NCBI GenBank assembly: GCA_018883325.1
Contig: VEQH01000005.1
Coordinates: 1 to 64,000, forward strand
Source: Flavobacteriales bacterium
GTDB lineage: Bacteria; Bacteroidota; Bacteroidia; Flavobacteriales_D; Crocinitomicaceae
Length of the DNA: 64,000 nucleotides
Direction of reading: 5' to 3'
Shown: piece after piece, positions 48,362 through 59,518 of the stretch
Layout of the letters: each line of letters opens with the position of its first letter
Numbering within the stretch: the first letter of the stretch is position 1
Made by a program: the position numbers and the translations under genes
The notes under the pieces: model-generated
Told to the model about the DNA's origin: nothing
Seen by the model: only the letters and a program-made list of their open reading frames with translations
Database searches by the model: none

Positions 48362-51300
48362 TTACCTAATCAATAGAATGTGACCTGTAACCGTAGCTCG
48401 TTTATCTGTTTCAATTTCTTTGAAGGTAATTTTCCAAGTATAAACTCCTTGCTGTGCATCTCTGCCTCCTAAACCATAAGTTCCATCCCAACCTACAGAA
48501 GCATCTTTTGAAACCCAAACTGTTTCTCCCCAACGGTTATAAATTGTAATTTCATAACTGAATGGATCAAATCCTGAAGTGAAAACTGGTGTGAACACTT
48601 GATTAAATTCGTCTCCATCAGGTGTGAATGTATTTGGTACATAAAGTATAACTCCATCCTCTTTGTAAGGAATAAATACAGAATAAACATCCGTACAACC
48701 TAAAGCCGATGTTACGGTTAACGTTACCGTGTGTCCATTGTTATTGTTTCCAAAAGTATGTGAAGGATTGATTTCGGTACTTGTGTTTCCATCTCCAAAA
48801 TCCCAGAAATATGTATTTCCTCCAGTTGAAGCATTTGAGAAAGTAACAGTTTCAACCACCTGTGAGAATTTATTTGGATTCATTGTAAAGTAGGCATTTG
48901 GAGCAGGAGAAACACAAATCGCGCTCGTTTGTGTTGCAGTTGCAGGACATCCATTTGTGCCAATTCCACTCAAAGTAACCGCATAACATCCCGGTTGGCT
49001 TAAAGTGTAATTTAAAGTTGAACTGTTTCCGATTACTGTATTATCAATTGACCAAGTAACTTGAGACAAGCCATTTGGTGCAATTAAGTTGAAATTTAAT
49101 GGCGCACAACCTGTTGCTGAACTTACAGAAATAACTGGCGTTTCAGCAGTGGCGATTGTTAAAACAGTTGCAATTGATGTAGAAGTACAGGTTCCATTGG
49201 AAACTGAAACGGTATAACTTCCAGCTTGTGTTGCTGCAAAAGTAGCATTCGTTGCACCTGGAATATCTACACCATTAAATTGCCATTGATAAGCCGTTCC
49301 ATTTGAAGCGGTGAGCGTTAAACTTCCGCCTTGACAAATATAATTCACACCTCCAGCACTTGAAATTGTTGGTGTGTATAAAGAAATGGTGAATCCTGCA
49401 GAATTTACTGAACATAATCCATTGGATACAGCAACTGTATAAACTCCTGCTTGTGATGCAATTAGTGTTGCAGCTGTCTCCCCTGCAATTGGAGTTCCAT
49501 TCAATGACCATTGATAGCTTGTTCCAGCAGTTGCTGTAAGAACAGTTGTTTGTCCTTGGCAAATTGTGGTAACTCCACCTGTTGAACTTATCGTTGGTGT
49601 AAAATTAGTTATCACAAAATTTGCAGCATTTACCGAACAATTTCCATTTGAAACCGAAACAGAATAAGTTCCTGCTTGCGTTGCTGAATAAGTTTGATTT
49701 GTCGCACCAGCTATTGCCGTTCCATTGAGTTGCCATTGATAACTCGCACCTGTTGAAGCCGTAAGAACAATTGATGCTCCAGGGCAAATTGTATTGACAT
49801 TATTTGCTGATGAAAGCGTTGGAGTAAATACAGTTATTATGAATGCGGCAGTTGTTGAAACACAAGTTCCATTTCCAACTTGCACCGTATATAAACCTGC
49901 TTGCGTTGCTGAATAAGTACTCGAAGTTGCATTTGCTATTGGTGCTCCATTAAACAACCATTGATAACTTGTTCCATTTGTTACAGTTAATGGAAGCGTA
50001 GTTCCTGGACAAATCGTTGTGACATTATTTGTGCTAGAAATTACTGGAGTAAACATAGTAATTACAAAATTTGCTGATGTTGCAGTACATGTACCATTTG
50101 TTACGGTCACAGAGTAGGTTCCTGCAGCAGTAGCGGTGTAAGTTTGATTTGTTGCACCAAAAATATTGGTACCATTCACTTGCCATTGATAGCTTGTCCC
50201 TGCGGATGCAGTTAAAACAATTGAAGTATTGGTACATAAAGTTGTATTTCCTCCCGGACTAGAAATAGTTGGAGTTAATGAAGTTAACACAAAAACAACA
50301 GATGTTGACGTACACGATCCACTCGTAACTGAAACAGAATAAGATCCTCCTTGCGTTGCTGTATAAGTTTGATTTGTTGCACCAGGGATATTCGTACCGT
50401 TTAAAAGCCATTGATATGCCGTTCCAGGTGATGAAGTCAATACTACACTTGTACCAGGACAAATCGTTGTTGCTCCGCCTGCGCTTGTTATTGTTGGTAC
50501 AATTTCAGTAATAACAAAAGCTACAGAGGTTGAAGTACACGAAGTATTTACTGCATCTGTAACAATTACAGTGTATGATCCACCTTGCGTTGCTGTATAA
50601 GTTTGATTTACAGCACCCGGAATATTAGTACCGTTTAATTGCCATTGATAATTAGTTCCAACGGATGAAGTTAAAACCAATGAAGAACCCGGACAAAGTG
50701 TTGTTGCCGAACCTGTACTAGTAATTGTTGGGATAATATCCGTAACAACAAATGCTGTCGAGGTAGAAGTACAGGTTCCACTTGTTACAATCACTGTGTA
50801 AGAGCCACCCTGAGTTATATCGTAAGTTTGATTTGTTGCGTTCGGAATGTTTGTTCCGTTTAATTGCCATTGATAGCTTGTTCCTGCTGATGCAGTTAAG
50901 GTCAAGGTTGAACCCGGACAAAGTGTTGTTGCTCCGCCTGCACTTGTAATTGCTGGAATCAATTCAGTGATTGTAAATAATGTTGAAGTTGAAGTACAAC
51001 CTGAAACTGTTGCTGTCACTGAATAATCACCTGGTTGAGTAACAGTAATTGTTTGATTCGTTTCTCCTGCAATTGGGTTTCCATTGAATAACCATTGATA
51101 ACTATCGGAAGGAGAAGCTGTTAAAACCAATGTCAATCCCGGACAAAGTGTTGTTGCACCACCTGTGCTTGTGATGGTTGGAACAATTTCTGTAACCACA
51201 AAAGCAACAGAAGTTGAAGTACAAGTTGTATTCACGGCATCTGTAACAATCACTGTATAGGAACCACCTTGCGTTATGTCGTAAGTTTGATTAGTAGCTC

Positions 51301-54300
51301 CAGCGATATTTACACCATTTAACTGCCATTGATAGGAAATTCCTGGAGAAGAAGTTAAGGTCAAAGTCGAACCTGGGCAAAGTTGATTTGTTCCGCCAGC
51401 ACTTGTTATTGTTGGAACAATTTCCGTCACTACATAAGCTACGGATGTTGAAGTACAAGCACCATCATTTACAATTACGGTATAACTTCCTCCTTGCGTT
51501 ATGTCATAGGTTTGATTAGTAGCTCCAGCGATATTTGTTCCATTCAACTGCCATTGGTAGGAAATTCCGGGAGAAGAAGTCAATGTTAACGTCGAACCTG
51601 GACATAAGGTTGTTGTTCCTCCAGCGCTTGTTATTGTTGGGATAATTTCTGTAATCGTGAATCCAACAGAAGTTGAAGTACAACCGCCATCTGTAACGAT
51701 TACAGTATAAACACCTTCTTGCGTTGCATCATACGTTTGATTGGTTGCTCCAACAATATTGACACCGTCCAATTGCCATTGATAACTTGTTGCAGAACTT
51801 GCTGTTAAAGTCAAAGTTGAACCCGGACAAAGTGTTGTTGATCCGCCAGCACTTGTAATGGTTGGAATTAATTCTGTAACAGTAAATACAGATGAAGTTG
51901 AAGTACATCCAGAAATTACAGTTGTAACAGAATAATTTCCAGCACTTGTCACAACATAAGTTTGATTTGTTTCTCCTGCAATCGCCACTCCATTCAATTC
52001 CCATTGATAACTTGTGGCAGGACTTGCTGTTAATGTTAAAGTTGAACCCGGACATAAAATTCCAGCTCCAGACGAACTTGTGATTGTAGGAACAATTTCT
52101 GTAACCACAAAAGCAACAGAAGTCGAAGTACAAGTAGTATTCACGGCATCTGTAACAATCACAGTGTAAGAACCACCTTGCGTTATGTCGTATGTTTGAT
52201 TAGTAGCTCCAGCGATATTTACACCATTTAATTGCCATTGATAGGAAATTCCAGGAGAAGAAGTCAAAGTCAAAGTGGAACCCGGGCAAAGTTGATTTGT
52301 TCCGCCAGCACTTGTTATTGTTGGAACTATTTCCGTCACTACATAAGCAACAGATGTTGAAGTACAAGCACCATCATTTACAATTACTGTATAACTTCCT
52401 CCTTGCGTTATGTCGTAGGTTTGATTAGTAGCTCCAGCGATATTTACACCATTTAATTGCCATTGGTAGGAAATTCCGGGAGAAGAAGTCAACGTTAATG
52501 TCGAACCTGGACATAAGGTTGTTGTTCCTCCAGCGCTTGTTATTGTTGGAACGATTTCAGTTACAACAAAATTATTTGATGTAGCCGTACAGGTTCCATT
52601 TGAAGTTGTTACAGAATAAGTTCCTCCTTGCGAAACAGTTAAGGTTTGATTTGTTTCACCTGTTATGTTTACACCATTTAACATCCATTGGTAACTTGTC
52701 GCAGTATTTGCTGTAAGTGTTAAAGTGAAACCTGGACAAAGGGTTGTTGCATTATTTGTTGATGTAATTGTCGATTCAAAAACAGTTATTTGTACAGCCG
52801 TTGAAATTTGGTCACAAGTTGCATTTGAAACAGAAACAGTATATAAACCTGTTTGAGTTGCAGAATATGAATCTGTATTTGCTCCGGGAATCGGCGTTCC
52901 ATTTAAAGACCAGCTAAATGTTGCTGTCGGATCTAAATAAGGTGTATTTGCAGTAAGCAAAATAGCATCGCCTTGACAAATTGTTGTGGATCCCGTTGTT
53001 GTGATATTAGCAACTAACTCTGAAACTAAGAAAGTTCCTGAACTTGCATCGCAACCATTAACATCAACCACTACAAGGTCATAAACTCCGGGCGTTGTTA
53101 CAACAATTGAAGCTGTTGTTTCTCCAGTACTCCATAAATAACTTGTCGCTGGAGTTGATTGAAGTGTAACGCCTGCAGGAGGACATATTACCGATGAACC
53201 ATTTGCAGAAACAACAGGAGGTGTTGTATTATTAATATTGATAACTATTGGTGCAGATTCGCTCACACAACCATTCGGATCTGTGACTTCTACCGTATAA
53301 GTTCCGGGTGTTGTAACTGGAATAGAAGCTGTCGTTTGCCCATCGCTCCAGAGGTAAGTCCCGCCACCAGATGTCGAAAGTGTAACTGTCTCACCAGCAC
53401 AAATCACTGAATTTGTTGCAGCAATTAAAGGCGTCGCTACAGGAACAACCGTAATTGTTGTGTAATATGGTTTACTCCAACCACAACAAGATTCTTTAAC
53501 TCGATAACGAATATTATAAGTTGTTGGTGTAGAAACTGTTGGCATTGTATAAGTTGCCGTTTGAGTTGTTTGTGTTGAAATTGGATTAGTCGCATCATTG
53601 CTAAAAAGCACCCACTCCCAATTTGTTTCAGTTCCCCATGGATTTGCACCAATAGTAAAATTAGAACCAGAACAAACTGTTGAACTTGGATTTGTAAAAT
53701 TTGCATTGGCTGGTCTTGTTCCATCAACAATGGCCAACCAATCTTGATAGGTGCCACCATTTGTTCCTACATCATGGAATCCAGCACTTGCGTAGTATAC
53801 AATAATTGGGTTAGAATTTAAAGTATAATTTGTTACTCCCAAGTTCACGTAATCCACTAAAGTTGAATTTGGTAAAGTCCACGAAGCTGGGTTAACATTT
53901 GATAAAACGACCTCAGAATTTGAACAACCCTTACCGCTAACTGGGTGAGATAAATTTATCGTTGTAGGATTTGGAATTGATGTTGAAGGATTTGAGAAAG
54001 TACCATTTACAACCATGTGAACATTTAGACCACTTGCACCTGGTTGACCGTTTCCGCCGTTTCCACCATTTCCTCCTCGTCCACCTTGACCACCTGCACC
54101 AACTTCTGTAGAACCAGAACATACCCTACCTGTTCCACAAAGTCCACCGTTTGAACCCAATGAACCACCAGAAGATGTTGAGGTATTATTTCCACCACCA
54201 CCACAACCACCATTTCCTCCCGAACCACCAGTACCGCCAGTACCTGGAGCTCCACCACTTGGTGCAATTCCTGAAACGTTAATCGTAATATCTTGAATTA

Positions 54301-56617
54301 GTGCGCCCGTATTGGAATTGAATCTATATATTCCGAAAGCTCCACCGCCACCCATTCCACCAGATCCTGCTCGACCTCCTTGTCCACCTGAACCGCCGCC
54401 GCCGCCGCCAGATCCGCCACCGTCATTACACAATTGAAAACCTACTTCACTTTGGCGTCCCCCACCGCCACCACCTTCACCGCCGCCGCCGCCGCCGCCA
54501 TCACCACCACTTAGTGCTGCTCCATTTGGTATCCAATAATTATTAAACGTAAGATTTGTTGTTGCAGCTACGACACTTGCTGGTGCTCCATTCGCACCGT
54601 TTGCACCATCCTCTCCTTTTCTACCATCTTTATTAGAAGAGCTATTACAATTCCCACTTGCACCCCTAGTGCCAAAATTAGTTCCTCCCAATGCGCCACC
54701 GCCTCCATTATTCCCGTTCGTTCCATCAGCATTATTATTAGAATTGTGGTCAGCTCCTCTACCTCCTGCTCCTCCTGCTCCACCAAGATTTATTCCTGAA
54801 CCAACAGTTGCACCACCTGCACCACCAAGTATATTTGTAACATTATTATCGCAATGTCCTTGCATACCACTTGAGCCACTTATTCCATTAGAACCATTTG
54901 CTCCATTTACACCATTTGCTCCATTTGTGGCAGTACCGACATTGATTGCACAGCGATTAACAGCGTAGTTTGAACAATTATCTACTAAAATTGCATAGTT
55001 AGATTTTCCTCTACCATCGGAGGCAGTACCTGTGTTATTGGTAGTATTTATGGTTAAATCTTGTAATCTCCAATTGGAAATTCCTGTTGCTTTAAATCCA
55101 ACCTTGTGTGTAACACTTGCCGATAAAGTTTCTTCCCCACTAAAGTTTAAGATTGTAACTTGGTTACTTTGCTTACTCCAAACTCCAGCATTATTTAACC
55201 AAGAACCTTCTATAAAAACATTATTTTGAAGATTTATAATATTAGGTTCTGTGTAAGTTCCACCAGTCAATCTAATGTTTGTTCTTCCGCCTCCCACTAA
55301 TTGCATAGCTCTCCATAAATTCGCAACTGGTGTTGCTGGGAAACCAAGATTGGTATTGTTTCCATTTGCAGCATCCACATAAATCATATCGCAGGATGGA
55401 GGTGTAACTGTTGTATTACAAGTAGAAGTTGCATTTGCTCCTGGACAAGCATCATTGTAAGTTAATGAAATAGTGTAAGCACCTGAACTTGTAAATGTTA
55501 TATCTGTACATGATGTCGTTGGATTTGAAATCGTTACACCACTAGCAGGAGTAACAGTCCATGTATAACCTGAATTGGAAACAGAAGCATTTGGACTTGG
55601 AGGAAGTGTTGCGCAAAATTGAACTGGAACTCCTGGTACTGTTACAGTTGCACAAGCATTACTAAGTATTGGAGCTGCAAAAGGATGATATGTAACTCTT
55701 ACACATTGACTTATTGTTTGCTGTATATTGATATTTGAACAATGGCTAGAAACAATACAGCGGTATAACCTTGTTCCTGCAGTTTGTGGTGGAGTATAAC
55801 TAAGCGAAGTTGCGCCAGGAATATCTGTCCATGTTCCAGGAGAATTACAATCAGTATTTGAACTTACTTGCCACTGCACTAATTGACCTAAACTCCAACC
55901 ATTCCAAGAATTTACAGCAACTGTTAAAGTTGTAGGTTGACCAGGACATAAAACGCGGTCATAAGGAAAGGGTTCAGATGTAATAGTTGGAGCAGAAGCA
56001 AAACTCCAATTAACAATTAATTGATTAATTCCATATCCTCCGCCGTTATTAGAGGAACAACGATTGGTCATGGAAAGAAAATTTCCAGAAGTGAAATCAC
56101 CTGTGTAAGTTGTATTTTGGCAAGGTGCAGCATTCCAAAAATTAATATCACCAATTCTCAATCGTCCACAGCGTGTATCATCGCTATTGAAAGTACAAGA
56201 GTTATTACCACAATCTGATCCACAACCATCTTCTTCCCAGCTTTCCATGTCGATGTTGAGCTGATTCATAGGCAAACTAGTGAACGTTGCTGCGTTGATT
56301 AATCCAGGATTCCATGTTGAACAAAAAACGGCATCAGCACCATAAGTATCTGAACAACCGGGAAATAATCCTGGTGCGCTTGTTACTTGATTAAAACTTC
56401 CACTGTTATAACCTATCCAAACTCTATATCTAGGGTCAGGTTGTGAGTTAAATCCACCCGCATCACTACCGCAATCGCGATTGTGGCGAAAACCATTGAT
56501 TTTTACGTCTGCGTTAATTAAAACTTGAGAAAAAGCCGAAAAACTTATTGAAATTGTAAATAAGAAAAGTATTTTCCACACGGAAAAAGAATTGCTTATT
56601 TTGGAGAGAGTTTGCAT
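48362..56617 (-). CDS. giant T9SS type B (CHU_C) Ig-repeat adhesin
   Basis: about 18-20 repeats TxxLCPGSTLTLTxSPGxSYQWQLNGxxIxGATNQTY; PKD; C-terminal VPNTFTPDGDEFNQVF...YNRWGETVW; start at 56617 gives signal peptide. Confidence 0.9.
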   Translation of the reverse strand: MQTLSKISNSFSVWKILFLFTISISFSAFSQVLINADVKINGFRHNRDCGSDAGGFNSQPDPRYRVWIGYNSGSFNQVTSAPGLFPGCSDTYGADAVFCSTWNPGLINAATFTSLPMNQLNIDMESWEEDGCGSDCGNNSCTFNSDDTRCGRLRIGDINFWNAAPCQNTTYTGDFTSGNFLSMTNRCSSNNGGGYGINQLIVNWSFASAPTITSEPFPYDRVLCPGQPTTLTVAVNSWNGWSLGQLVQWQVSSNTDCNSPGTWTDIPGATSLSYTPPQTAGTRLYRCIVSSHCSNINIQQTISQCVRVTYHPFAAPILSNACATVTVPGVPVQFCATLPPSPNASVSNSGYTWTVTPASGVTISNPTTSCTDITFTSSGAYTISLTYNDACPGANATSTCNTTVTPPSCDMIYVDAANGNNTNLGFPATPVANLWRAMQLVGGGRTNIRLTGGTYTEPNIINLQNNVFIEGSWLNNAGVWSKQSNQVTILNFSGEETLSASVTHKVGFKATGISNWRLQDLTINTTNNTGTASDGRGKSNYAILVDNCSNYAVNRCAINVGTATNGANGVNGANGSNGISGSSGMQGHCDNNVTNILGGAGGATVGSGINLGGAGGAGGRGADHNSNNNADGTNGNNGGGGALGGTNFGTRGASGNCNSSSNKDGRKGEDGANGANGAPASVVAATTNLTFNNYWIPNGAALSGGDGGGGGGGEGGGGGGRQSEVGFQLCNDGGGSGGGGGGSGGQGGRAGSGGMGGGGAFGIYRFNSNTGALIQDITINVSGIAPSGGAPGTGGTGGSGGNGGCGGGGNNTSTSSGGSLGSNGGLCGTGRVCSGSTEVGAGGQGGRGGNGGNGGNGQPGASGLNVHMVVNGTFSNPSTSIPNPTTINLSHPVSGKGCSNSEVVLSNVNPASWTLPNSTLVDYVNLGVTNYTLNSNPIIVYYASAGFHDVGTNGGTYQDWLAIVDGTRPANANFTNPSSTVCSGSNFTIGANPWGTETNWEWVLFSNDATNPISTQTTQTATYTMPTVSTPTTYNIRYRVKESCCGWSKPYYTTITVVPVATPLIAATNSVICAGETVTLSTSGGGTYLWSDGQTTASIPVTTPGTYTVEVTDPNGCVSESAPIVININNTTPPVVSANGSSVICPPAGVTLQSTPATSYLWSTGETTASIVVTTPGVYDLVVVDVNGCDASSGTFLVSELVANITTTGSTTICQGDAILLTANTPYLDPTATFSWSLNGTPIPGANTDSYSATQTGLYTVSVSNATCDQISTAVQITVFESTITSTNNATTLCPGFTLTLTANTATSYQWMLNGVNITGETNQTLTVSQGGTYSVTTSNGTCTATSNNFVVTEIVPTITSAGGTTTLCPGSTLTLTSSPGISYQWQLNGVNIAGATNQTYDITQGGSYTVIVNDGACTSTSVAYVVTEIVPTITSAGGTNQLCPGSTLTLTSSPGISYQWQLNGVNIAGATNQTYDITQGGSYTVIVTDAVNTTCTSTSVAFVVTEIVPTITSSSGAGILCPGSTLTLTASPATSYQWELNGVAIAGETNQTYVVTSAGNYSVTTVISGCTSTSSVFTVTELIPTITSAGGSTTLCPGSTLTLTASSATSYQWQLDGVNIVGATNQTYDATQEGVYTVIVTDGGCTSTSVGFTITEIIPTITSAGGTTTLCPGSTLTLTSSPGISYQWQLNGTNIAGATNQTYDITQGGSYTVIVNDGACTSTSVAYVVTEIVPTITSAGGTNQLCPGSTLTLTSSPGISYQWQLNGVNIAGATNQTYDITQGGSYTVIVTDAVNTTCTSTSVAFVVTEIVPTITSTGGATTLCPGLTLVLTASPSDSYQWLFNGNPIAGETNQTITVTQPGDYSVTATVSGCTSTSTLFTITELIPAITSAGGATTLCPGSTLTLTASAGTSYQWQLNGTNIPNATNQTYDITQGGSYTVIVTSGTCTSTSTAFVVTDIIPTITSTGSATTLCPGSSLVLTSSVGTNYQWQLNGTNIPGAVNQTYTATQGGSYTVIVTDAVNTSCTSTSVAFVITEIVPTITSAGGATTICPGTSVVLTSSPGTAYQWLLNGTNIPGATNQTYTATQGGSYSVSVTSGSCTSTSVVFVLTSLTPTISSPGGNTTLCTNTSIVLTASAGTSYQWQVNGTNIFGATNQTYTATAAGTYSVTVTNGTCTATSANFVITMFTPVISSTNNVTTICPGTTLPLTVTNGTSYQWLFNGAPIANATSSTYSATQAGLYTVQVGNGTCVSTTAAFIITVFTPTLSSANNVNTICPGASIVLTASTGASYQWQLNGTAIAGATNQTYSATQAGTYSVSVSNGNCSVNAANFVITNFTPTISSTGGVTTICQGQTTVLTATAGTSYQWSLNGTPIAGETAATLIASQAGVYTVAVSNGLCSVNSAGFTISLYTPTISSAGGVNYICQGGSLTLTASNGTAYQWQFNGVDIPGATNATFAATQAGSYTVSVSNGTCTSTSIATVLTIATAETPVISVSSATGCAPLNFNLIAPNGLSQVTWSIDNTVIGNSSTLNYTLSQPGCYAVTLSGIGTNGCPATATQTSAICVSPAPNAYFTMNPNKFSQVVETVTFSNASTGGNTYFWDFGDGNTSTEINPSHTFGNNNNGHTVTLTVTSALGCTDVYSVFIPYKEDGVILYVPNTFTPDGDEFNQVFTPVFTSGFDPFSYEITIYNRWGETVWVSKDASVGWDGTYGLGGRDAQQGVYTWKITFKEIETDKRATVTGHILLIR

Positions 56618-56633
56618 AAGAAGAGTACAATTA

Positions 56634-58556
56634 TTATCTAATTTCAAAGTCTGCCCTTCTATACTTAGAATGAATGCTTTCGTCACATTTCGGACTGCAT
56701 TTTTCTTCGTAAACCGCTTCTCCTAGACTTTGTAGTTTAATCTGTTTTGGATCAATTCCTTTTTTCACTAAAAACGCATAAATCTCTTTCGCACGTTTAG
56801 TAGTGAGCTCTAAATTATAAAAAATATCTCCTCGCTCGTCAGATAAAGTTTTAACAATAACTTGTTTGTCGGGATTATCTTTCAACAAGGCAACTAAATT
56901 CAATAAATCTTGTTCATAAGTTTTAGCGATTGAAAACTTATTAAAGTCAAAATAAACAGAATTAAATGTATATTTTTTTGCCAAATCTACTACTGAAGAT
57001 CCCGTCTCACTATTGGTTTTTATCTCGTCGAGTTTAACTTTTTTGTCCCAAACTAATACAACCAACGAAGTGTCTTTTCCATTTGTGTTTGGAAGCTTAA
57101 AATCTTTCGTAATTAAAGAATCTTCATGGGATAATTTGATTGAAACAAGTGAATTTGATTCAAGTTCTAAATTTTCAAAATTTCCAGAATCCAATCTTTT
57201 TAAATTAGATTCAACTCCATTAATTTGAATTTTAACCTCTTTGTTTGTTAATAATTCACCTTTTTCATTTTGAATTTCCAATTTCAATTTCCAAGGAATT
57301 CTTGAATTAAAGAAATATAAATCCGCATCGCCCATTCCGTTTTCTCGGTCTGAAACAACGAAACCTTGTGTTTTTAATTCATCTTTAAAACAAACACTGT
57401 AATCATCTGCTTCTGAATTAAAAGGTTTGGGAAGAAGTTGTGATTCGCCCTCCGTTTTTCCTTCTTTAAAAGCAATTTTAAAAACATCCAAACCTCCAAA
57501 ACCAAGTTTCCCATCAGACGAAAAATACAACACAGAATCTCCATCAAGAATAGGAAAAACTTCATCTTTAATTGTATTTACTTGAGTTGACAATTTAGTT
57601 GGTTTTGTCCATTTTGAATCGGAAATTTTTGAGGAAACATATAAATCTGAACCGTTTATTCCTTTATCTAAAGAGAAAACTAAAAATTTACCATCCTCAG
57701 AAATTGCAGGATGTCCAACACCAAGCCCACCTTTTACACCTTTAATTTTTATTTTTTTAGGAATCCCCTCACCTTCTTTCCAAGTATAAATTCTTGGTGC
57801 ATATTGATGCATTTTACCCCATTTTGTTGCTTTTGGCGTTAATGTCAAGTACCATAAATTATCTACTATTGACCAACAAAATGCACCGACATTGTATTTT
57901 TCAAAAGATTGAATAAGTGACTCACCAACCATTTGTTCATTGTCAAAATAAATTCCTGTTTCTGGTCGAGCAACCTTTCCGTAAGCTAAATTTTCTTGAT
58001 TTTCAGTATATTCAACTTCACTGTTTGTATAAGTTGAATTTCCATTTTCACTTATGAAATATAATTTTTCATTTTTATAAACTGGCGAAAATTGAGCAGA
58101 AGGAGAATTGAGTTTTTCTAGATTATGTAGTATAATTTGTGCCTTGGGATAATTGTTTAGTTTGGAGTAATTTTCAATTTGTTCTAATAAAAGCAGCGCA
58201 TCTTTATCTTTTGGATAATAGTATAAATATGTTTTGACTTCTTTCTGCGCTTCTTGAATTTTACCACTATTTTTCAGGGAGTTAGCATAGAAAAGATGAT
58301 TCTCTAACCCTAGATTTTCATCGTTCCAATCTAATTTTGAATAGTACAAATTGGCATTTTCAAAATCATTCAAGAAATAGTAGGATTGCGCAAGCTGCAA
58401 ACTTAATTTTTGTGTTATTTCTGAACTACTTTGAGCATCAATAAATTTTTTGAACTCAAAATTTTCAAACAACAAATCGTTTGAAGACATTTGAGCCCAG
58501 GCACTTAGTGCTGAACCAAAGATTCCAATACTTAATACTAAAGTATATTTTAACAT
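56634..58556 (-). CDS. OmpA family protein with TPR and PD40-like repeats
   Basis: C-terminal VYFDFNKFSIAKTYEQDLLNLVALLKDNPDKQVIVKTLSDERGD..NLELTTKRA. Confidence 0.9.
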   Translation of the reverse strand: MLKYTLVLSIGIFGSALSAWAQMSSNDLLFENFEFKKFIDAQSSSEITQKLSLQLAQSYYFLNDFENANLYYSKLDWNDENLGLENHLFYANSLKNSGKIQEAQKEVKTYLYYYPKDKDALLLLEQIENYSKLNNYPKAQIILHNLEKLNSPSAQFSPVYKNEKLYFISENGNSTYTNSEVEYTENQENLAYGKVARPETGIYFDNEQMVGESLIQSFEKYNVGAFCWSIVDNLWYLTLTPKATKWGKMHQYAPRIYTWKEGEGIPKKIKIKGVKGGLGVGHPAISEDGKFLVFSLDKGINGSDLYVSSKISDSKWTKPTKLSTQVNTIKDEVFPILDGDSVLYFSSDGKLGFGGLDVFKIAFKEGKTEGESQLLPKPFNSEADDYSVCFKDELKTQGFVVSDRENGMGDADLYFFNSRIPWKLKLEIQNEKGELLTNKEVKIQINGVESNLKRLDSGNFENLELESNSLVSIKLSHEDSLITKDFKLPNTNGKDTSLVVLVWDKKVKLDEIKTNSETGSSVVDLAKKYTFNSVYFDFNKFSIAKTYEQDLLNLVALLKDNPDKQVIVKTLSDERGDIFYNLELTTKRAKEIYAFLVKKGIDPKQIKLQSLGEAVYEEKCSPKCDESIHSKYRRADFEIR

Positions 58557-58561
58557 CCCTC

Positions 58562-59497
58562 TTAGAAATTGGAAAAGGTAGAATAAACTCTATTTCTTTT
58601 TTTCCATGAACTTTTACGTCCGTTGGTTATATCAACACTTAAAAATAATTCATGCGTTCCAGCATTATAATCTGAAAGTGAGCTGATATTTATATCGTAA
58701 GAATAACCAAATTTTACTGGCCCTAAACGTATTCCTGCCATTAATGCAACAGCATCTTTGAAGCGGTAAGAAATTCCTCCCCAATACGTTTTATCGTATG
58801 TTGCACTTGCATTAAAGTCAAATGTAAACGGAGCATTTCCCATCATTCTAAAAAGAGTACTTGGTGTTATTTCTAATTTATCTCCAGCCTCGAATGTATA
58901 ACCAGCCATTAAATAGTAAGTTCTTTCCAATCTATTAGCGACATTATCTTCGATATCAAATAAATCTTTTCTTGATTGAATTAAATGCCAAGAAGAAACA
59001 CCAACAAATAAATTTTTAGAAGTTAAAACGATACCTGCGTTTGCATCTGGAACTAAACGATTGTTTGAATTCATCGCGACTGCGTTGTCGTCAGGAACTT
59101 CGGTTTTCATTCTGTCTCTATCCAGATAAAATTGAGTTAAAGAAACACCTAATCCGAAGGAGAGAGCGTATTCTTCATTTAACTTTAACTTATAAGCTAA
59201 ATTCGGGCTAATTCCAGTTCTTCGCGTTGGACCAGTTGCATCATTATAAATTGTACCACCAACGCTAAAATTATATTTAAGATTTCCTTGACCAAAAAGC
59301 GTTTGAGTTACGGGCGCTTGATCGATTCCAACCCATTGTCTTCTGAAGGAAACACCTAAAGTTGTGTAGCCTTTTAATCCAGTTGCTGCAGGATTTATGG
59401 TTAAATCATTGAGCATATATTGACTTGAAAGTGCAATTTGTTGACTGTAAACATTCAATGCAAAAACAGCCATTACTAGTGTGATAATTGATTTCAT
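58562..59497 (-). CDS. PorP/SprF family T9SS membrane protein
   Basis: SSQYMLNDLTINPAATGLKGYTTLGVSFRRQWVGI. Confidence 0.93.
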   Translation of the reverse strand: MKSIITLVMAVFALNVYSQQIALSSQYMLNDLTINPAATGLKGYTTLGVSFRRQWVGIDQAPVTQTLFGQGNLKYNFSVGGTIYNDATGPTRRTGISPNLAYKLKLNEEYALSFGLGVSLTQFYLDRDRMKTEVPDDNAVAMNSNNRLVPDANAGIVLTSKNLFVGVSSWHLIQSRKDLFDIEDNVANRLERTYYLMAGYTFEAGDKLEITPSTLFRMMGNAPFTFDFNASATYDKTYWGGISYRFKDAVALMAGIRLGPVKFGYSYDINISSLSDYNAGTHELFLSVDITNGRKSSWKKRNRVYSTFSNF

Positions 59498-59518
59498 CTT
59501 CTTTGTTTTTGAATTGAA

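Noticed and set aside
49275-52133. Several minus-strand Cys/Ser/Asn-rich ORFs in the adhesin
   Set aside because: Alternative-frame readings of repetitive DNA within the 2774-aa CDS.
54669-54968. Proline-rich plus-strand ORF
   Set aside because: Antisense reading of the glycine-rich adhesin segment.
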